Assembly (NCBI GenBank): GCA_040007895.1
Contig: JBDTUE010000277.1
Location: 1 to 5,602 of the forward strand
Direction: 5' to 3'
Origin: JADJLQ01 sp040007895
GTDB lineage: Bacteria; Bacteroidota; Bacteroidia; Chitinophagales; Saprospiraceae
Length of the DNA stretch: 5,602 bases
A program made the position numbers and the translations under genes. The notes beneath the pieces are model-generated. The model worked only from the letters and a program-made list of their open reading frames with translations. It did no database searches and was not told where the DNA came from. This document shows positions 4,947 to 5,602 of the stretch, in pieces (position 1 is the stretch's first letter; the number at the start of each line of letters is the position of its first letter).

Positions 4947-5602
4947 ATGCCTAAACAGCCTACAGACTTCCTTCTTCAGCTCATTAAGTCGATGTCCAAG
5001 CCGGAGAAAAGACATTTTAAATTATTTGTTCAACGAAACCCAAGTAATTCAGATTCTATATTTTTAAAGCTCTTTGCCCATCTGGAGAAACAAAAAATGT
5101 ATGATGAAAAAGATATCCTCAAACAAATACCTCAGATAAAAAAACAGCAGCTACCCAATCTTAAGTCTCATTTATACAAACAATTATTGCTCAGTTTACG
5201 TCTGATGCACAGGTCAGAAAATGAAGATATTGATCTAAGAGAGCGGATTGATTATGCCCGGATTTTGTATAATAAAGGTCTTTATCGTCAATCATTAGAC
5301 ATCCTTGACCGGGCTAAAGAAAAATGTAAACAAATAGGTTTCCCCAGTTTATTGATGGAGATCATTGACTTTGAAAAATTAATAGAATCTCAGTATATCA
5401 CCCGAAGTATTGCGAGCAGGGCAGAGATCCTTTCCGATGAAGCAATCAAGACGGCTTCTGAGATTACGCGGATTCAAAAATATTCCAATCTATCTCTTCA
5501 GTTGTACGGACTTTATCTTAAGGTAGGGTATATCCGGAATGAAAAAGATCATTTCCTGGTCAAAGAATTTTTCCAATCCCATATGTTGGATGGTAAAGAA
5601 GA
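4947..5602 (+). CDS. Conserved helical, TPR-like protein of unknown function, 3' end cut by the window
   Basis: An open frame starts at ATG 4947 and reads 218 codons without a stop to the window edge, so the protein is C-terminally incomplete here. It begins MPKQPTDFLLQLIKSMSKPEKRHFKLF. This resembles a family of uncharacterised Bacteroidota proteins that start with an LI-S(M/L)SK-EKR-FK motif, recognised from memory and without a known function. The rest is charged and strongly helical. Residues about 102-130 (DYARILYNKGLYRQSLDIL and following) have a tetratricopeptide-like spacing, which suggests a protein-binding helical repeat scaffold. There is no signal peptide or membrane segment, so it is probably cytoplasmic. 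Met16 is a possible but less likely start, because the conserved block begins before it. The gene is divergent from leuA across 166 bases. No good promoter for it is visible there. I propose no function. Confidence 0.8.
   Translation, partial: MPKQPTDFLLQLIKSMSKPEKRHFKLFVQRNPSNSDSIFLKLFAHLEKQKMYDEKDILKQIPQIKKQQLPNLKSHLYKQLLLSLRLMHRSENEDIDLRERIDYARILYNKGLYRQSLDILDRAKEKCKQIGFPSLLMEIIDFEKLIESQYITRSIASRAEILSDEAIKTASEITRIQKYSNLSLQLYGLYLKVGYIRNEKDHFLVKEFFQSHMLDGKE

Overview
The window looks like chromosomal DNA of a Bacteroidota bacterium, possibly near the Saprospiria. Three things suggest this. The codon use is AT-leaning. The start sites lack Shine-Dalgarno sequences, and upstream elements resemble the Bacteroidota promoter (TTTG, about 20 bases, TAnnTTTG). 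The small proteins are of types common in that phylum: a stand-alone PspC-domain protein, a DUF3467 protein and a helical conserved protein of unknown function. LeuB also carries a coenzyme-loop variant that I remember from Bacteroides. The exact lineage is inferred from remembered sequences, not from a search.

Layout. Positions 1-70 are a block of ten 7-base units lying 3' of a leftward pspC-like gene (77-289). A short divergent region, 290-335, separates that gene from a rightward DUF3467 gene (336-656). A rightward gene for a 509-residue PLP-dependent group II amino-acid decarboxylase follows (709-2238). It meets leuB tail to tail with a 15-base gap. leuB (2254-3366) and leuA (3608-4780) both read leftward, in the order leuA then leuB, with a 241-base spacer that contains several palindromes. 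A divergent region (4781-4946) holds a good candidate leuA promoter with a palindrome in its spacer. To its right, a rightward gene for a helical, TPR-like conserved protein starts at 4947 and runs off the window end.

Function. LeuA (2-isopropylmalate synthase) and LeuB (3-isopropylmalate dehydrogenase) catalyse the first and third steps that convert 2-ketoisovalerate to 2-ketoisocaproate, the precursor of leucine. The middle step, the LeuC/LeuD isomerase, is not encoded here. LeuA lacks the C-terminal leucine-binding regulatory domain of enterobacterial LeuA. Feedback through that domain is therefore not expected, so control at the promoter becomes more interesting. The other genes have no evident link to leucine synthesis. 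I see no mobile element, CRISPR array, tRNA, rRNA or defence system. This is mostly an ordinary housekeeping region, with a few noncoding structures worth checking.
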